This document shows positions 1 to 10,585 of a stretch of 64,000 bases of DNA, piece by piece. The stretch comes from Cyanophora paradoxa (taxonomy: Eukaryota; Glaucocystophyceae; Cyanophorales; Cyanophoraceae). Position 1 is the first letter of the stretch; every line of letters starts with the position of its first letter. Below the pieces are notes generated by a model. That model was not told where the DNA came from, searched no databases, and saw only the letters and a list, made by a program, of their open reading frames with translations. A program made the position numbers and the translations under genes. Location of the stretch: assembly GCA_004431415.1 (NCBI GenBank), contig QPMI01000643.1, positions 1 to 64,000 on the forward strand, written 5' to 3'.

Positions 1-1070
1 GTAGGGAGATACTATACAGTCTGCTGACTGTCCATGTTTCATTATTGTCAAGAGAAGTGAATCGAAGGATGCCTTCATGTGTTCCACTTGGAATGGCGCC
101 AGAGCCTGTTGCCACAAATAACATGGTAACTCCTTGTGTGAAATCTATGGTCGCATATGAACCAGTAACGGGACGTACCATATACTGATGCGGCCAACCA
201 CCATTTGGCTCAAATCCATATGCAGGTTTGCTGTTGATTTCGTTCACAGTTGCTAAATATTTGAAAGACGATGAAATTCCAATAAGGTAATTAATGAAAT
301 TGTTATAACCACCCACATAGTTCCCTTTCGCAAAGTTGTCCATAAGCCAAATGGTGGCATTATTGGTTTTTGTCCTTGTTTCCTTACTGGCATTAAAGTA
401 AAGAAGGCATTCGCTAATGCTCAGTGGGTCAAACACATTGAAGTCAATGGGTTCTGTCATAAGATATGTGGAACCCATCATTAGTTTCTCTGTAATATTA
501 AGGTTTCCGCTTATAGTTCCTCCTGTCAATGGCAGGTAGCCTGCCAGCCAACCCTTTGTGACATTGGAAGTGGTAAAATCTGCCAGCCAGCCTTTTACAA
601 CATTCGAGTCAGCAGATGCATTGGTCAGCCCTCTAATAACATTTGATGTCCAAGCTCCGTGGCTACGGCTTCCTTTCTCAAATAAATACTTGAGGCTCCA
701 ATTGTATTGGCAACCAAAGGAACATCGAACTCTGCTGCTTCAGAGGATATATAGGCAGCTGTTTTTCCGGCATACACATTCTGCATATAATCTGTTGGTG
801 AATAAACACATTCGAGCAGAATTGGAATGCAAAGCCACCCTCTGCGTTAGAGTTTCAAGGTTCAAAGACTGTACCATCCAGAGCATCTATGTAGCCTGTC
901 CCTTGATCAATGTCATATAAATGCCCAAACTCATGATAAGCATCATTCCAGAGATTTGAGTGACCTCCTATATGGGGAACATACTTGAGCAGCAGCTGGT
1001 TATGTGGGATGGATAGCAGGATCCTCTACTAAATATGTGTCAATGGCAATCGGAGTTGTAATGGAGTCAT
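1..1070 (-). pseudogene. Fibre / LamG-like lectin module, partial and frameshifted
   Basis: Reverse-strand translation shows coding sequence scattered over several frames. A TSNV-x-KGWLA motif is followed by YLPLTGGTISGNL at roughly 500-600, then a beta-rich stretch to the window edge. The same TSNVV-KGWL then YLPLTGGTITGNL order occurs in the element B fibre near 63,475-63,590, so the two are homologous. LPLTGGT(L/I)TG is a common motif in phage tail fibres. A start at 1070 preceded by an A/T-rich TTATAA-like sequence is plausible. At least three frame changes occur, so the copy is broken or mis-assembled. The likely ancestral role is receptor or glycan binding on the virion (inference). The gene continues left of the window. 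Confidence 0.6.
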
Positions 1071-1084
1071 TTATAATTAAGCTT

Positions 1085-2972
1085 CTATAAATTATTTGGA
1101 ATTGTTTCATCCTTACTTGCTCTACCTTCCCTTCTTGCAATCTCTTTCATGAACTGTGCATCCCCTGATGGTGCCTTGTTTTTGGGTCCTCTGCCATTTC
1201 GTATAATTGAGCCTGTGGTACCCTCAGCCCCAGTAGCTTGGACAGCAACAGCCCCAGCTGCTGTTTCAGTGACAGTTGCCGAGGTTGTGCAAATGCTGAC
1301 CCTGCAGCAATCACGAATCTCAAAAATATATAGACCGCATACAAAGCTCCAGCCCCACCAGCTAGCGAGCCTATAACGATACCAACTATGCGACCTATAT
1401 CTGGACCCCGGTTGGTTGGTCAGTCGTTTTAGGTGTTTCTTTTGAGGGTGGATTATCTGGATTGGTTGGGGTGTCTGTTGGATCGGGTTCATCTTTGGTT
1501 GGTTGGGTCAGTGGGTCACCTGTGCCACCTTCAGCAGTGAATGGCTGGGTGTAACCGCTTTTAAAGACAATAGGTGCATCTGCTGCCCCTCTGGTTGCGC
1601 TTCCTGATATTGTGCCATACTTGGACTGCAGGTAATTGAAAAGGGCTGTAGACACAGGTGGATGGGCAATCCCATGGCATACCCAAACATTGCAAGTGGT
1701 GTCATATGTGCTGTTGTTCACCAAGCTGGGCAGTGGGGTTGCTGAAAAGCTCTGCAGGAGACCATTTCGAGACAGCAGTCTTGTTCCTTCATTTGCGAAT
1801 CCACCCTCGTAGAATTTATTGGCGGATAATGTGTTCTGTACATAAATATTGCAGCTGCTCCACATTCCCAGGGGCAGAGTTGTATTGGGTGTGTACCTAT
1901 CTCGCAATGTAAATGTCAGTGTCCATTCAAAGTCTGTTTGGATATACCTATTTTGATTTTTGGTTGCTAATGTTCCTGTGGATCCATTGAACGTGAAAGA
2001 ATTAAAGAAGCTGTCAAATGTGTTGTTTTTGTAATCGTAATAAATCATCAGGCCATCTGTGGAGGACTGGAGGGTGAAAAAGTCCTTCCAGTTCACATTC
2101 ATAAATTGATTGGCATCAATGTCCACCCTTGGGTACGACATGTTAACACTCTCTGATTGGTAAGGTACAAACGCAGCCCATTTCTTGTCATAAAGGTAGC
2201 CATACTTCACTGGATTCTCTGATTTGTAGTGGTAAGGAACTTTTACGGTAATTGTCTGTTCTCTCTGAGCAAAAGTACTGCCTACCACAAGGTTCTGGGT
2301 GCGGAGATTATCAGGATTAAAGGTCAAATAATTGCTGGTGTTGGTGATATTTGTGGTGAACACTGTGTTTCCACCGGATTGCCCAAAGACTGCCCCATTG
2401 ATTGTTTTGACAAAGAGAGCATCTGTGTCAACTGGATAAGTGATCGAAGGCGATCCTCTGGAGTGTATTGAGCTACATTGCCCACTGCTGTCCAGCCGAT
2501 TGTGTAAGGAGGGGTGCCTGATTGAAATACAAACCTGCAGGGTACAAATTTATGTCTTGGTGAAGTGTGGTTGTGCCAACCAATGTGAATCCTGTATTTG
2601 TCACATTAGTCACACTAAAAGGGGATGTGGTTGTTGTAGCAGGATAGGTTATTCCATTCACAATTGTTGCTTTGAAGTATGTATTTGTATCTTGTAAAGT
2701 CACTGTGGGGCTGATAGGAATGGGTGGCAAAAGTAATATTATACACATGGGAGGGGTGCCATTCACTCTGTATTGATTGTTCATATTATAGCTCTGTAGA
2801 TCAGCATAACCAAATTGCTTCGATCCTGTTTGGATAAATTGCTTGAACCTTTCAGATTGTGGTATGAGATGCTTGGAGTTGTATCCGCCAAAAAACTGTT
2901 TACAGAGCTGATAGTGGATAGGTTAGTTTTGGTCATAAGGATTTTGTTTGTGTTCACATTGCTGGAGTACAC
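1085..2972 (-). pseudogene. Putative membrane-anchored surface protein, frameshifted
   Basis: The longest open part (2363 down to 1395) encodes a beta-rich, Asn/Thr-rich ectodomain. It ends in a Pro/Thr/Asp/Glu-rich stalk with repeated DxPTDTPTNPDNPP-like residues. Directly after it, in a neighbouring frame at about 1390-1280, lies a strong hydrophobic segment starting GRIVGIVIGSLAGGAGALY, a likely transmembrane helix. An N-terminal part (2972-2473) lies in other frames. The layout ectodomain-stalk-helix suggests a surface protein anchored in a membrane, unexpected for a simple icosahedral capsid. No family is recognised and element B shows no equivalent within the window. Several frameshifts make the start uncertain; 2972 is the best visible ATG. 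Confidence 0.45.
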
Positions 2973-2998
2973 ACTCTGCCAGTTGCTGGATGCTGATC

Positions 2999-4580
2999 CT
3001 AGAGTGCGGCTCTGATCTTGGGGAAGATACTTGCTGCCCGGATATTGCTATTTATTTTGATGTAGGGTTCTCCGTATATTGGAACATTATGTACAGCAGT
3101 TACATTAAATTTGAATGTGCAGAATTTGCTACTTTAGTGATTGGGGTTACCATTTCAGGCATGGGCATGTTGAAAGTCACATCAAATCCTGTCATTGTAA
3201 CATTCGTTATGTATGCCTGATCGTTGATAACAGTGTTTGTTTGATCAAAGTAATCTGTCAAATCGAATATCGTGGCAGTTGGAAGCTCGGCTGGATCCGT
3301 AATACCAAATTCAGCCCATGTAAAGGAATAGGTTGGAGGGGAAGGTAAGCTACCATGTAGATACCGAGGATTTGAGTGGTGGCAGTTTCAGTCTTCGTAA
3401 AACTCTTTGTGTTCGTATAGGTTTGGGTTCCAATCTTCCCATCGAAAGTAATTGTAGCTTTTGAATCTGCATTGTTGATGAGAGTCAGGCTATTAAAATT
3501 TGCTTTGTTTGCATTTACTTCCATCCACCTGAGATTGGAAAGACCAATTCTATACTTATTATCGGTTGCTGGGTAAATGTTCCTCTTTGCCAAAATGCTT
3601 GCCAATGTGATCGCAAGAACTCCATCTGCAGCGAATAAAGTATTGATCTCGGATTGCAGGGCTGCAATCTCGGTGCTGTGGGCAGTGAGGGTGGTGTCCT
3701 GGCTCGTATCTTTCGTATTTTTGGCTAGCTTGAAGTTCAAAAACTCTTTCACAATATCCTCTCCCAGCAGATTGTTTATGTTCTCCCTTGTGATATGCAA
3801 ATGCCCAGTTCGAAGCGCTTGCTTTTCTGTGTTGAATACTGGGATCTCCTCTGCCATCGATATGGTGGTTTTATCCAGGGCGATCGATCGAACCACTGGA
3901 GCATTTGAGCCAATCGCTCCCACCAATTCTCCATCCTGGTAAATCTCCAGCATGGGCTTTGTTGAATCTGCAGTGAAGGTCCCCTCTGCAATTGGTGGAA
4001 CATAGCTGCCATCCTTGATTACGAATCTATTTACTGAAATATTAGAAGTCAAAAGGTTGCTTGTCGATAATGTTCCTGCCTTGATTGTGTTCACTTCCAG
4101 GTTGCTCGTAAAAACATTGCTCGCTGAAAGATCGTGGGCTATTTCAACCTTTGTCTTTCGATTTGATACACCAGCAATTAGGGTGCTATTATCCGAAATT
4201 CGAAGGGCTGCATTCTGGTGACCCGTTTCATCCTGGACAAAGAAATTCAATCGACCCCTATCGAAGGACTTGGGTATGTTCCTTCGATTGTATTTAACTG
4301 TTTTGGGTATCTGGCGAGTTGCTTGGATGCTTGCAACCCTATTCCGCTCGTTATCATCGAGCAGAAAATCGATTCCCAATTTATTATCTCCTGGCTCAAC
4401 ATTTACCAGCTGCAATGCGGCCGGTCTGCTGGGTGTTCCACTAATGGGATCCTCCCGATCCCCATTGAATTCAATTCTCAACGACCCTCTGATCTCTGGG
4501 TTTACCAGATCAATCGGCTCTTTCTCAGGGACTGAAACTTTAGCCTGCGGAATATCCGGTCGTGGATTCAAAAACGACAT
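2999..4580 (-). pseudogene. Virion fibre base protein, homologous to the element B fibre N-terminus
   Basis: The open frame from 4580 to about 3350 begins MSFLNPRPDIP and contains VASIQATRQIPK followed by GRLNFFVQDETGHQNAALRI. This aligns with QVAEIKATRRRPRK and GRLIFNVQDEQGKQNTGLRI near the start of the element B fibre. Downstream are heptad-like Leu/Ile/Asn repeats (for example TSNLLTSNISVN), typical of trimeric fibre shafts. Coding continues in shifted frames to a TAG at 2999-3001, with frame changes near 3350 and 3140. Likely a trimeric spike or fibre attaching to the capsid. It starts next to the SpeD gene on the same strand. The shorter shaft lacks the HxHxW repeats of the element B protein. 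Confidence 0.6.
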
Positions 4581-4597
4581 ATCTAATAATATTATGT

Positions 4598-5013
4598 TTA
4601 TTTATTGTAAGGAGCTTTGTAGGGGAACCTTTGCATTACTTGCATGTCCCACTTTTGAACGTTTAATTTTTCTTTGAGAATGGCATCAATATCGTGAGCT
4701 ATTCCCATTGTTTTCAGCTGGGCGTCCTTTCCACAGGTAAATATGTCCAGAGCCAGCAGACCCCGATCACTGTATGAGTGAGCAGTCACATGCGATTCAT
4801 CCAGCAAAAAGCCAATCGCAAATCCCGGGGGGCTGACCGATCCATCGAACACACAGGATTTCTTGTGGACTATACGAATCCCATTCGTCTTAATGGCAAG
4901 ATCCAATGCAAGGGTGACCCATTCCGCAAACTCCTCTGGGTCTCCTTGACTGGGTCGGTGATATAATCCAGAAAAACGTGGTAGCCTTGATATTTTAAGC
5001 AATTCAGATCCAT
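4598..5013 (-). pseudogene. speD-like: S-adenosylmethionine decarboxylase-like protein (SpeD family), one frameshift
   Basis: The core reads DESHVTAHSYSD followed by LALDIFTCGK. In prokaryotic-type AdoMet decarboxylases the proenzyme self-cleaves between Glu and Ser of an ESH motif to form the pyruvoyl cofactor, with a His five residues and a Cys twenty residues after the Ser. All three are present at exactly that spacing. Members normally supply decarboxylated AdoMet for spermidine synthesis; some viral homologues are known to act on arginine or ornithine instead, so the substrate is open. The true start is probably ATG at 5013, giving a GYHVFLDY N-terminus like the element B copy (GYHVMLDF). 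A one-base frameshift near 4945 separates it from the core. It is divergent from the patatin gene across about 40 bp. Confidence 0.7.
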
Positions 5014-5053
5014 TATTATAATGACCAGGGAAAATTTTTGTAATGTATGGTAA

Positions 5054-6522
5054 ATGAAAAGCATCCTGGCATTGAGTGGTGGGGTTCTCGAGGAATTATT
5101 GAGGCTGCCATACTGGCCCAGATTGAAGCTCAAACAGGAAAACGAATCCAGCAGCTGTTCGATGTTTTTGCGGGAACATCCACAGGTGGATTAATTGCGC
5201 TTCTATTAAATATCAAAGCCCCTGATGGCAGTCCGAAATACACTGCCACCGATATTCTGGCTCTCTATAAGTCGAAGCTTCCGCAGATATTTGCAAACCC
5301 GAGAGTTCTCTCGTCAATTGTGCAGAGACCCAAATATGAAGCCACCAATCTGGAGGCTGTTGCCCTGGAACTTTGCGGATCCGCAACAATGGCTGATTTA
5401 TACAAACCGACTGTGGTGACTGCATTTGATACAGTTCTGATGTCTCCGGTATTTATTACCAGCAACGATGAGGGGATCAATGGAATGCTGGTTCGAGATG
5501 CTGCAAGGGCTACTTCGGCTGCCCCAACCTATTTCGAACCCAAACAGGTCACAGTCGCTGGGAGAACATACTGTTTAATCGATGGCTGCATGAGCGGAAA
5601 TAATTCTCCCGGTGTCTGTGGCTACACATTTGCAAGGAAACTGTATGGAATTCGTGTGAGGAGGAATTCATAGTTGTCTCTGTGACTGCTGGTCACATTC
5701 AGGACTTGGACAAAGCCTCTGCCGGTTATTCCTATGATACTATGAAGACCTGGGGGTTGTTCAGTGGATCCTAGGTGCAAGTGGATCTCCCATTTTGAGC
5801 ATGCTGCTGGAATCGAGCGATCTGAATGCCCACGAAAAGCTGCTGGAATTACTACCCAGAAACGATGATCAGAACTACGATCGCTATTATAAGCTGAGTG
5901 TTCCTCTGCCCAAAACAAGATGGTCCTCGATAATATTACCACGAGCCACCTTCAATTCCTTGAAAACGAAGCTCTCAGCTTTGTTTCGGCCCAGCAAACT
6001 TATTTCAATGCTATGTATTCCATTCTGACCATGAACATGACAGAAGGGGATGTTCCCATTCAGAATCTCAGTGGCTGTACCGATCTGGCAGCCCCTCCAG
6101 AGTCCAATTGGGTTCCTTTGGAGAACAGTGCTTTTTCCGCTGATTTTGGAACTGCTTCGAATGCTCGTTGGTCCAATGCTACAGGCTGGGTAGGATTCCC
6201 AAATCCCCACAGGGAACAAGATCAGGAGGGAATTTCCTTCGAATCGATTTCCCTCGTTTATTCATGCTTTCCTCTATAAAAATGAAACCTGCTGCCAATG
6301 GCAACTATATTAAAACGTTTGAGATCGATTATCAAGCCACTCCTGGTGTATCATCTTTATCTCCCTACACTGAAGGTGGCTCAACGAGAGTGTTTACAAA
6401 TACTGCTGGTGAAAACGAGCATGTTCTCGCAAATCCAAGGCCATTCGAACCCTGCTTGTTTGGCCCTCACCACAGAGGGAGCCTCTGCATGCAGAATTGA
6501 TTTCGAGGGCTATTACGCTTAA
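5054..6522 (+). pseudogene. Patatin-like phospholipase with C-terminal discoidin-like domain, frameshifted
   Basis: The start at 5054 gives MKSILALSGG. A missing G in a G-run near 5083 breaks the GGGSRG oxyanion-hole motif. Then come GTSTGG with the nucleophile Ser, and LIDGC carrying the catalytic Asp of the Ser-Asp dyad. Patatins are acyl hydrolases that attack membrane phospholipids. After about 300 residues a second domain contains GGNFLRIDFP and NGNYIKTFEIDY, matching the F5/8 type C-like end of the element B homologue. Further frame changes lie near 5670, 5773, 5930 and 6240. The 3' end overlaps the convergent minor capsid gene by 4 bp, as in element B. Without the frameshifts it would be about the size of the 518-residue homologue. 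Confidence 0.75.
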
Positions 6523-7366
6523 TCAATGAGCAGCTCCAGCTGGAATGAGTAAGAGAGTCCATTTAGATCCGCAATGTCCCCTCTCCATTTTCTGAGCGAG
6601 ATTGTGAGCTTATCTAGGTCCAAAGGGGTTGTGACATTCACGAAGGGAACACTCGAGCTAGGCTCACTGTAAAACGAATATTTACCAAAATCGGAATTCA
6701 TTTGGATCCTTAGTAAATAGGAATCATCCGCAGGATTTTGCCTGCTAGTTGCTGCATTGAATTTCATAAATGGTCTAAGCTCCTCTACATCTAAGTAAAT
6801 GTAAGCCAGTGCATTAAAGTCGATCATTTTGGGGCAAACCAGTTGGTATCGGTCTTCAATTCCTGGTACATTTATTGGTCTTGCTTCGGTTGTGCTTTGG
6901 TAGATAGTATCTGGTTCAATGCCAATACAGTCACAGAGTTCCCGATCTGAGCTTTGAATTGTGAATTGATTGCTGGGCGATGTGAATACAAGACGACTCA
7001 TCCCTACATCTAAGAGAACTTTATATGCCTCAATTCCAAGCGGGTTGAAGTTGCCCCACTAAATCCCAGAATAGAATCTGTTCCCAACGAAATATCTAGT
7101 GGAATCCTTCTCCCTTCAGAATTAAGAGTATAATAATCGTTGATACTTGGGACAGGATCCAGAAAATGAAAGGCTGGAATGCTCAGGGGTTGATCGCTGC
7201 CAAGGGCAGTGATTGTGAGTTTCTGGTCCGGTGGAACAACATAGCAGCTGTTGGGGATTTCCGCTGAGAGGATTCGGAATTTCCTTATATTGCTGATGCG
7301 ATTTTTGAGATGCAGAACCCCATCTTCGAGATCCCTGCTGTCGCAATTTATCGTGATTCTTTTCAT
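6519..7366 (-). pseudogene. Minor capsid / penton-like protein A, one frameshift
   Basis: Two adjacent reverse frames (7366-7010 and 7001-6519) together match the 311-residue protein at 57,862-58,797. The N-terminus has ITINCDSRD and AEIPNSCY (element B: LVNVDSRDR, AEIPNSIY). The C-terminus has LTISLRKWRGDIADLNG ending FQLELLID (element B: LTVEFKDYFGDIIDMNG ending FQLEFIE). VDSRDR-type starts followed by an IPNS motif are typical of small beta-rich structural proteins in polinton-like viruses and NCLDV. The frame change near 7005 looks like a single indel. Transcription diverges from protein B across 16 bp. Confidence 0.6.
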
Positions 7367-7382
7367 ACTTTATAATAGTAAG
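7367..7382. promoter_or_regulatory. 16-bp bidirectional promoter between the minor capsid genes
   Basis: Only 16 bp, containing TTTATAATAGTA, separate the two divergent ATG codons (reverse at 7366, forward at 7383). The same gene pair in element B is separated by 8 bp containing ATATTAAA. A shared TATA-type core driving both strands is inferred. Confidence 0.5.
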
Positions 7383-8297
7383 ATGAAAGAATATCTAAGC
7401 TTCTCTAGCGATGAGCGAGACCCCGATTACACAGAACCGAACAGCTATGTAATTACCTTACCCAGGCGTTACGATAATGTAAAATCGGTTCGGCTCGTTC
7501 AGGCAACAGTTCCCAATGTCATTTCCAATGTGTCCAAAGATATTGATAAAACTGGAGCAGATGTGAATCGAATGGACATCTATTTTTCGGTCACATCCGC
7601 TGATTCAGGCTTTATTACCATAACAATTCCCAAAGCCCACTACACAAAAGATTCTGTGGCGGAGAAGATAACAGAACTACTCGAGGCCGCTCGTGTCTCA
7701 AGTTTTGGAGGCATCTATATAAAATGCCGGTACAATCATACTGTAAAATGCTATGAATTTTTCAGTAATGCTAATTTCTGGTTCCGATTCACACTTGCTT
7801 CAGCTGATTCTCTCAAGCAATCCCGATTCAGGTCCACTGTAAATCGAAAACTCCAGTTCTTTGGTTTTAAATCGATCATTGCCTATTCCGGTGAACTGTT
7901 TACTCCTCCTGCCTCGGATACATTCTTAGTCTCTGGTGGCATCACACTGAATAGACGCATTCGAGGCTTCACCAGTGGAGATGAAACACCAGAATCCATG
8001 CTCTGGCTCTACATCGATGAATTTGCTCCATTTATCCGGTCAGTTAATAAATATGTGGATGGCTACTTCATGAGAATCCCGATCCCTCAAGAGCTTGAGC
8101 ATGGATCAATTTACCATTTCGATACATCAGTTACTGTCCCCCTTGTCCGAGAATTTAGAGAATTAAAGTCGTTTGATCGCTTGACAATCAAACTTATTGA
8201 TCACGATGGGAAGCTTCTCGATTTTGGAGCCTGGCAGCATTATTTCACCTTCGAAATCGAAACCTACGATGCCCCTCCGCAAATGAATTTCTATTGA
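7383..8297 (+). CDS. Minor capsid / penton-like protein B
   Basis: An intact 304-residue protein starting MKEYLSFSSDERDPDYTEP. I chose ATG 7383 because an upstream in-frame start at 7251 would run through the divergent gene; the TATA-like box sits immediately upstream. The pattern [S-S-D-E-R-D]...SYVITLPRRYDNVKSVRLVQATVPN is the same as in the 343-residue element B protein (SSFNTISGD...ARLPNIYENVRAVRLVSAEFYN). It is also paralogous to protein A. It is predicted to be beta-rich and part of the capsid shell (inference from family pattern and the position directly before the MCP). A conserved ending with LTFEI/YFTFEIETY supports homology between elements. Confidence 0.65.
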   Translation: MKEYLSFSSDERDPDYTEPNSYVITLPRRYDNVKSVRLVQATVPNVISNVSKDIDKTGADVNRMDIYFSVTSADSGFITITIPKAHYTKDSVAEKITELLEAARVSSFGGIYIKCRYNHTVKCYEFFSNANFWFRFTLASADSLKQSRFRSTVNRKLQFFGFKSIIAYSGELFTPPASDTFLVSGGITLNRRIRGFTSGDETPESMLWLYIDEFAPFIRSVNKYVDGYFMRIPIPQELEHGSIYHFDTSVTVPLVREFRELKSFDRLTIKLIDHDGKLLDFGAWQHYFTFEIETYDAPPQMNFY

Positions 8298-8312
8298 TTC
8301 GCTAAATTATTT

Positions 8313-8330
8313 TCTACTGCGAAAAGTAGA
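8313..8330. promoter_or_regulatory. Small inverted repeat upstream of the MCP gene
   Basis: TCTACT and AGTAGA form 6-bp arms around GCGAAA in the 55-bp gap between minor capsid B and the MCP. CTACTT/AAGTAG cores recur upstream of other genes in both elements, so a regulatory role is possible but unproven. Confidence 0.3.
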
Positions 8331-8352
8331 GACTAACCCGCTCACTTCCACC

Positions 8353-9678
8353 ATGGAAACAAATTCGCAATTCCAGCGCCCAACCCTCAAGTCTATGCTT
8401 ACAACCGATGATTACAAGGATTTCTTCCTAAACAAATCCCTTGTCATCGGTACCTCTTCAGGAACCAAGCCCCTTCGAGTCCAGGTTGCTCCAGATACCG
8501 AGCCTTCCAATGCCCTTGGCAACCGAGTCGTTTTCAAGATCCCTCGCTACCATTTCCTCAATGGCATAGCCCTTCAACTCGATCTGAACCCAATGGTGTT
8601 CGGTGAAAGCAACCTTTCAGGAGGCAATGCTGCTGCCTCTACTGGTTACCTCCGTGTAATCGGTTCGCTCATCAAGCGCATGGAGATTTCCCATGGTGCT
8701 TTCCGCTATGTTGTCCCAGAGGATTTCGTCACCCAATATTTCCTTCTCACAACCGAGACTGGTGATTTAGACAGACGCCTTCGTTATGTTGGTGGAGTAG
8801 TAGGAACTAACTATCATGGCAATACAAACGGTGGAACCTATGAGATCGATCTGCCTTCACCCTTTGAGAAGGCTATGTTCCCACTTTGCGCTATGAACTC
8901 TGAGATAGTTGTTGAAATTGAGTTCAAGAATGTAACTGATGGTATTATTGAAGACACAGATGGCAAAACAGACATTGCAATTGCTGGAAGCTCTCTCAAA
9001 GTCCTCAAGCCCAGACTTGTCTGCAAGGTTGTCAATGCTGATGAAGCGGTTGTATCTGAAACAATTGCCAGAGTCAAATCCACTGGCATTGCCATCCCCT
9101 ATAATGAGATTGGCTTCCTTCACACTGATTTCACCCCTACTGCCTCTGGCGCTCGTGTCAACCTTTCTCAGCTTACAGGCGCTGGTTTAATCCACACTCT
9201 TGCATTCTCAGTTCGACAACTCGCTAAAGTGCGAACTAATAATGGATCTGCATCAGTCCTTCGTCCAACTGCGCTTCGTACCAATGCTGTCAATTTCTAT
9301 GTTGAGCTGAACAACAATCGCCTCTACTCCAACACTGAACTACCTCTTTTGGTCGCTTCATCGGAACTCCAAGATAAATATGGCGCTGCTCTCTCTGCTG
9401 ATGACTTGGCTTTTCCTGCTCTTTCAGGTATCTTCTTCGGTGCTGGCAATGGCAAAGCTGCCCTCCTTAACCAGGAGCAAACAGGCTATGTTGATGCCAC
9501 AGGAACATCAGCCTTTGATATTGTGTTTGGATTCAATGCAATTACTGCCGCAGGTGATCCTGGTAACACCGAATGGTACGCAGGCGGAAGCTATCAAAAA
9601 ATGTACCTCCAATGCATGGCTCTCGCTCACAATATCCTCATTGTTGGAGCCGATGGTATTCGTCGCGTCAGTGCTTAA
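8353..9678 (+). CDS. MCP: Major capsid protein (probable double jelly-roll)
   Basis: An intact 441-residue protein homologous along its length to the 456-residue element B protein. Shared landmarks are a leading LTTDDYKDFFLNKSL (element B: LTTPEEAKAFFLDNSL), NRVVFKIPRYHF (element B: NRISFKLPRYNF), a central VSETIARVKSTGIAIP block, RVNLSQLTG, and a C-terminus ending AHNILIVGADGIRRV (element B: MHSFIIVDKDGLRRI). The FKIPRY start and the hydrophobic end followed by a DG turn resemble double jelly-roll capsid proteins of polinton-like viruses. Its place directly before the packaging ATPase fits. The length is at the short end for that fold. Fold assignment is inference; a structure prediction would settle it. 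It is one of the few unbroken genes in element A. Confidence 0.75.
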   Translation: METNSQFQRPTLKSMLTTDDYKDFFLNKSLVIGTSSGTKPLRVQVAPDTEPSNALGNRVVFKIPRYHFLNGIALQLDLNPMVFGESNLSGGNAAASTGYLRVIGSLIKRMEISHGAFRYVVPEDFVTQYFLLTTETGDLDRRLRYVGGVVGTNYHGNTNGGTYEIDLPSPFEKAMFPLCAMNSEIVVEIEFKNVTDGIIEDTDGKTDIAIAGSSLKVLKPRLVCKVVNADEAVVSETIARVKSTGIAIPYNEIGFLHTDFTPTASGARVNLSQLTGAGLIHTLAFSVRQLAKVRTNNGSASVLRPTALRTNAVNFYVELNNNRLYSNTELPLLVASSELQDKYGAALSADDLAFPALSGIFFGAGNGKAALLNQEQTGYVDATGTSAFDIVFGFNAITAAGDPGNTEWYAGGSYQKMYLQCMALAHNILIVGADGIRRVSA

Positions 9679-9727
9679 ACTGATGACCAGAGTCAGTCTT
9701 ATTTTTCTCTCGTTTTATAGTGAAAAC

Positions 9728-10583
9728 ATGTCCGAACTAGAAGAGTTTGATGCCTTCTCCATGATAGAACCCCCTTTCAGGGCAATCTTCATTGGGCGCT
9801 CCAACACTGGTAAATCAGAAGCTTGTCTGTACTGGATTAAACAGCTTCACGATGCAAAAAAGATCGATGCCGTAATTGTGGTGACTGGTACAAAGTTCAA
9901 TAATTTCTGGAATCCAGTCACCCCAATGGTACTCGATGGCTGGGATCCCGTTTTCATACGCAAGCTGCTGGATGCAAGGCAGCAAAAGATTGCTGCAGGC
10001 GGAAAAGTGAATGAGTTATTAATTGTTTTGGATGATTTGATCGACAATGAGCATGTGGATCTCCATAAAGATAAAATGATTGCATCCCTGTACACGAGGG
10101 GTCGCCATTCCCATATAAGCATCATGGTTATTACCCAAAAAATGCGAAAGCTTTCCAGTACAATTCGAGTGAACACTGAGTACACTTGCATTCTCAATGC
10201 CAGCAATCGCTTGGAGCTGCTCGCAATCGAGGAAGAATATAACACAGGTCCAAAGATGATTTCTTCAAGCTTTTCAAGGAGTATGTGCATTCTTATCAGT
10301 ACCTTGTGGTTTCTTCCGCTGGGTATGATACATCCATGTATGTAGATAAAGCAACACTGGTGAGGGACTTCAATTTCCCGAGGTTCCACAAGGGGTGCAA
10401 TTGTATGAGGAAAAGAAACGCAAGGCAAAAGAGGGTGAAGCCCAAAAAGAACCAACTTGCAAGGATTCAAAAACAATTTGCAAAACTTTGTCGAAATTTG
10501 AACAAGAGCTTGAAGGTATTCCGAATCTTTCCCAAATTTCGCCAAACAAAAAGAAAATGTTGCTAAAAGTTAAACGAAGGTAA
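9728..10583 (+). pseudogene. FtsK/HerA-type DNA packaging ATPase, two frameshifts
   Basis: The protein begins MSELEEFDAFSMIEPPFRA. Walker A is GRSNTGKSE at about residues 23-31, Walker B is LLIVLDDLID, and a sensor-like stretch SIMVITQKMRK follows. The element B homologue has GKSATGKSE and LCVVLDDLID in the same places. These ATPases drive genome packaging into the capsid at the portal vertex. ATG 9728 is preceded by TTTTATAGTGAAAAC. Frame changes near 10,245 and 10,390 interrupt the C-terminal part, which continues as a Lys-rich tail to 10,583. It lies directly upstream of the coiled-coil gene (2-bp gap). Confidence 0.8.
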
Positions 10584-10585
10584 AG

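Noticed and set aside
860-1000. HEFGH (HExxH) metallopeptidase motif on the reverse strand of the fibre region
   Set aside because: A single five-residue match in a short, frameshifted stretch without a third ligand or other protease features; likely chance within a lectin-like module.
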